The position numbers and the translations under genes were made by a program. This document shows, piece by piece, positions 5,972-7,600 of a stretch of DNA of 7,600 nucleotides. Source of the stretch: Candidatus Thorarchaeota archaeon SMTZ1-83 (lineage in GTDB: Archaea > Asgardarchaeota > Thorarchaeia > Thorarchaeales > Thorarchaeaceae); contig LRSK01000043.1 of NCBI GenBank assembly GCA_001563325.1, forward strand, positions 1-7,600. Reading direction: 5' to 3'. The notes under the pieces are model-generated. The model was not told where the DNA came from and did not search any database. It was given only the letters and a program-made list of their open reading frames with translations. Positions within the stretch are counted from its first letter, which is position 1; each line of letters opens with the position of its first letter.

Positions 5972-5990
5972 AGCCCGCTCTCGTCGGGCT
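5972..5990. repeat. Inverted repeat upstream of uppP (AGCCCG-N7-CGGGCT)
   Basis: Two 6-base arms, AGCCCG and CGGGCT, are separated by seven bases and end six bases before the uppP ATG. The predicted uppP transcript start (near 5980) falls within it. It could be an operator at the start site or, if transcription begins further out, a hairpin near the ribosome entry site. Confidence 0.4.
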
Positions 5991-6000
5991 TGGTACTAAA

Positions 6001-6011
6001 CAATTAAAAGG
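6001..6011. promoter_or_regulatory. AT-rich box in the uppP / DUF47 divergent promoter region
   Basis: CAATTAAAAGG on plus reads CCTTTTAATTG on minus. Read either way it approximates a TATA box and lies at a suitable distance: starts near 5980 for uppP (leader about 14 bases) and near 6032 for the DUF47 gene (leader about 25 bases). One box serving both directions is possible, but the sequence does not prove it. Confidence 0.35.
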
Positions 6012-6056
6012 CTAACTCAAAGCGAGAACCACATCTCATAAGTAGGATGCGAGATA

Positions 6057-6719
6057 ATGGTCTTGGACAATGGCAGATTCATGAGTTCTGAACTCGCTCG
6101 ACTCACTCAGATGTTTGAAGAACACTTTCGACTAGCTTTGTCAGCAATCAAGATTGTGAGGAGTGCTATGGTCGATTGGCTTGATGAGAACAAGGCTGTT
6201 GACCCTGAGGATTTGAAGAAGATTACTGAATTGGAGGAGAAGGGAGATGACCTCAAGCGCAGTATTCTTGATGAGCTATCAAAAGCCAACTCCCTGATGC
6301 AGAGAGAGGACCTATTACGCTTGGTCCATTACAATGACAAGCTGATTGATGGTGCCGAAATCGCCTGCTACCATCTTGCAGAAGTAATCAACTCATGGAT
6401 CCCGGAAGATGAACTGAAGAAAAGCATCGCTGAGCTTGGTAAACTCGTTACTGAAGAAATCACGCAGCAGAAAGAAGCTGTCAGATTCCTGTCCATCAAC
6501 ATCGAGGAGTCGATAGCAAAAGCACAGGAAATCTGCAGGCTCGAGAAGGAAATCGACATCCTACAGAGAAAAATAGTGACGTTGGTTTATCCTCTTAAGA
6601 TAGACCTGGCCATCCTTCTGCGATTTCGTGACTTCATCAACACTCTGGAAGAGATTGCAAACCTAAGTGAGGATGCAGCAATAACAATCCGTGGCCTTTC
6701 ACTTACACTTAACACATGA
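6057..6719 (+). CDS. DUF47 / PhoU-like protein
   Basis: The 220-residue protein is almost entirely helical, charged and cytoplasmic, and matches the DUF47 (PhoU-related) family in length and pattern. Such proteins form helical bundles with acidic metal-binding motifs and are usually linked to phosphate uptake by Pit transporters. Acidic motifs are seen at ELEEKGDDLKR (58-68) and, in the matching second half, at INTLEEIANLSEDAAITIR (194-212). HYNDKLIDGAEIACYHL (91-107) is also typical. No phosphate transporter lies next to it here; the next gene, six bases downstream, is endA, so the two probably share a transcript. The ATG at 6057 is the outermost in-frame start considered and has a weak AGGA ten bases upstream (6044-6047). 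A second ATG at 6081 would drop eight residues and also fits the family start. Confidence 0.85.
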   Translation: MVLDNGRFMSSELARLTQMFEEHFRLALSAIKIVRSAMVDWLDENKAVDPEDLKKITELEEKGDDLKRSILDELSKANSLMQREDLLRLVHYNDKLIDGAEIACYHLAEVINSWIPEDELKKSIAELGKLVTEEITQQKEAVRFLSINIEESIAKAQEICRLEKEIDILQRKIVTLVYPLKIDLAILLRFRDFINTLEEIANLSEDAAITIRGLSLTLNT

Positions 6720-6725
6720 GAGCCG

Positions 6726-7298
6726 GTGCAACATTTGTCAGAACCCGTTGATATGGCCTCTGCTGAGCTAATTGGCGACAGAGCAATAGTCTGGGATTCA
6801 AATCATGGCATGGTCCTTTATGCCCAGGGATATTTTGGTCAGCCTGTGGGCATTAGGAAGCCAAAGTCTCCAGTGTTCGATAAGCCCCTTGAGCTCTCTC
6901 TCATTGAGTGTGCATACCTGACTGATACAGGACGTCTTCAGGTCAATAATCCTCCTAACAGCCATGTTTTGGCCTTGGAGGAGATTCTGGCTCTAGGTGA
7001 GAAACAGTCACCCGATTTCCGCGATAGGTATCTCGTATATTCTCAGGTGCGTCAGCTGGGCTACATTATCCGTCCAGGCCTAAAGTTCGGGACAGACTTT
7101 GCGGTGTATGAACATGGTCCAGGTAAGGACCATGCACCATTTCTGATTCATGTAATCCCTCAAAGGAAAGGTGTCGTTCCACTTGATATTGTCAGAGCTG
7201 GGCGTCTGGCAACAAGTGTCAGGAAGAAATTCATCATTGCTACAGTCAAGGAAAATGGCGAAATCGCTTACTATAGCTTTGTATGGCATCGCCCTTGA
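6726..7298 (+). CDS. endA: tRNA-splicing endonuclease EndA
   Basis: EndA cuts both splice sites at the bulge-helix-bulge motif of archaeal intron-containing pre-tRNA (and pre-rRNA). The 190-residue product follows the single-catalytic-domain form, close in length to the 179-residue Methanocaldococcus enzyme, which works as a homotetramer. The N-terminal region includes GDRAIVWDS, and LSLIECAYL matches the first-domain pattern. The catalytic region RYLVYSQVRQLGYIIRPGLK is followed by FGTDFAVYEHG (Tyr128), KDHAPFLIHV (His136) and SVRKKFIIA (Lys167), giving the full Tyr-His-Lys triad. The start is uncertain: the GTG at 6726 keeps the N-terminal length similar to relatives, while an ATG at 6753 would give 181 residues; neither has a strong ribosome site. 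It follows the DUF47 gene by six bases, so coupled expression is likely. Confidence 0.94.
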   Translation: MQHLSEPVDMASAELIGDRAIVWDSNHGMVLYAQGYFGQPVGIRKPKSPVFDKPLELSLIECAYLTDTGRLQVNNPPNSHVLALEEILALGEKQSPDFRDRYLVYSQVRQLGYIIRPGLKFGTDFAVYEHGPGKDHAPFLIHVIPQRKGVVPLDIVRAGRLATSVRKKFIIATVKENGEIAYYSFVWHRP

Positions 7299-7507
7299 AG
7301 ATAAATGAGCAAAACAATCCTAACCCCGCAAGTGAAGAAAAATCAGTTTGGGAAATTGTACCAACATGCGGGCCTGTCAAGTGCTCTCGCATTAACAATC
7401 GGTCCGATTTATGAAGCCAGCACAAGGATGCGGTTCCGATATAGTCGGGATTGCGCCACATCTCGGGTTGGTATTCTTGGCAAGACCTATCCCCTCTCTT
7501 CGTACTT
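7299..7507. other. Gene-poor stretch between convergent endA and a NosD-like gene
   Basis: About 209 bases hold no feature I can support. A 68-codon plus-strand frame (7305-7511) begins six bases after endA, but its product has very few acidic residues, no recognisable motif, and runs into the stop of the minus-strand gene. No tRNA cloverleaf, strong hairpin with T-tract or direct repeat was seen. Confidence 0.5.
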
Positions 7508-7600
7508 CTAAAGACTCGAGGGAAACCTATCTACACTGCCTGAGTTTCCGGTAATTTCGTACCATCCATCGCCGCTGTAATCGCTCCAAGAATTCCCTTG
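7508..7600 (-). CDS. NosD-like parallel beta-helix repeat protein, C-terminal end only
   Basis: The last 30 residues of a protein enter from the right edge. They read GNSWSDYSGDGWYEITGNSG followed by SVDRFPSSL and a TAG stop. This is the closing signature of NosD/CASH-type right-handed parallel beta-helix proteins, whose last repeat commonly reads GN-W-DY, then Y-I-GNS, then D-YP-L. In archaea these are mostly large secreted or surface proteins, often with many repeats and sometimes a membrane anchor after this point; here the protein simply ends. The usual DGIGD segment between the two halves is shortened. The rest of the gene, including any signal peptide, lies outside the window. It converges on endA. 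The identification rests on 30 residues, but the motif order is distinctive. Confidence 0.68.
   Translation of the reverse strand, partial: QGNSWSDYSGDGWYEITGNSGSVDRFPSSL

Noticed and set aside
7246..7461. 71-codon minus-strand frame overlapping the end of endA
   Set aside because: It overlaps the conserved endA 3' end antisense, has no recognisable motif, and shows no supporting start context.
7470..7480. TCTTGGCAAGA near-palindrome
   Set aside because: The arms are separated by one base, too few to form a hairpin loop without losing pairs, and no promoter or terminator context surrounds it.
7305..7511. 68-codon plus-strand frame just after endA
   Set aside because: The product has almost no acidic residues, many Ser/Thr/Arg, no motif, and ends inside the stop of the convergent NosD-like gene. 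It looks like chance open frame in a gap.

Overview
The window is archaeal chromosomal DNA. It carries an archaeal TFIIB homologue (TFB), aIF1 (SUI1) with an N-terminal zinc knuckle, the small RNA polymerase subunit Rpo12, a Get3/ArsA-type ATPase, a tRNA-splicing endonuclease EndA and a DUF47 PhoU-like protein. Genes are preceded by TATA-like boxes and GAGG-type ribosome binding sites. Moderate GC (mid-40s by eye), small convergent/divergent gene pairs and a CxxC-containing Get3 would suit an Asgard lineage such as Thorarchaeota. That placement is an inference; only the archaeal assignment is firm.

Layout from left to right: the 3' part of tfb (+, start outside the window); aIF1 (-); a radical SAM protein with a C-terminal TRAM-like region (+), followed by rpo12 (+); a convergent hairpin; a previously unlisted 32-residue single-membrane-span microprotein (-) whose ATG overlaps the stop codon of get3 (-); a divergent promoter region, including a short frame that ends in the get3 start codon; an AlkP-fold protein with eroded metal ligands (+) whose stop codon abuts the stop of an UppP/BacA-type polyprenyl diphosphatase (-); an intergenic region with a palindrome and an AT-rich box; the DUF47 gene and endA as a tight pair (+); a gene-poor stretch of about 200 bases; and at the right edge the last 30 residues of a NosD-like parallel beta-helix surface protein (-).

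TFB, aIF1, Rpo12 and EndA serve transcription start, translation start, RNA polymerase assembly and tRNA maturation. Get3, the microprotein and UppP concern membranes: tail-anchored protein delivery, a candidate tiny membrane protein, and lipid-carrier recycling. The most interesting signals are the get3-coupled microprotein, which has the architecture of a minimal tail-anchored protein, and the radical SAM protein, in which a cysteine-rich insert separates the usual cluster cysteines. No CRISPR array, insertion sequence, tRNA or rRNA gene was found.
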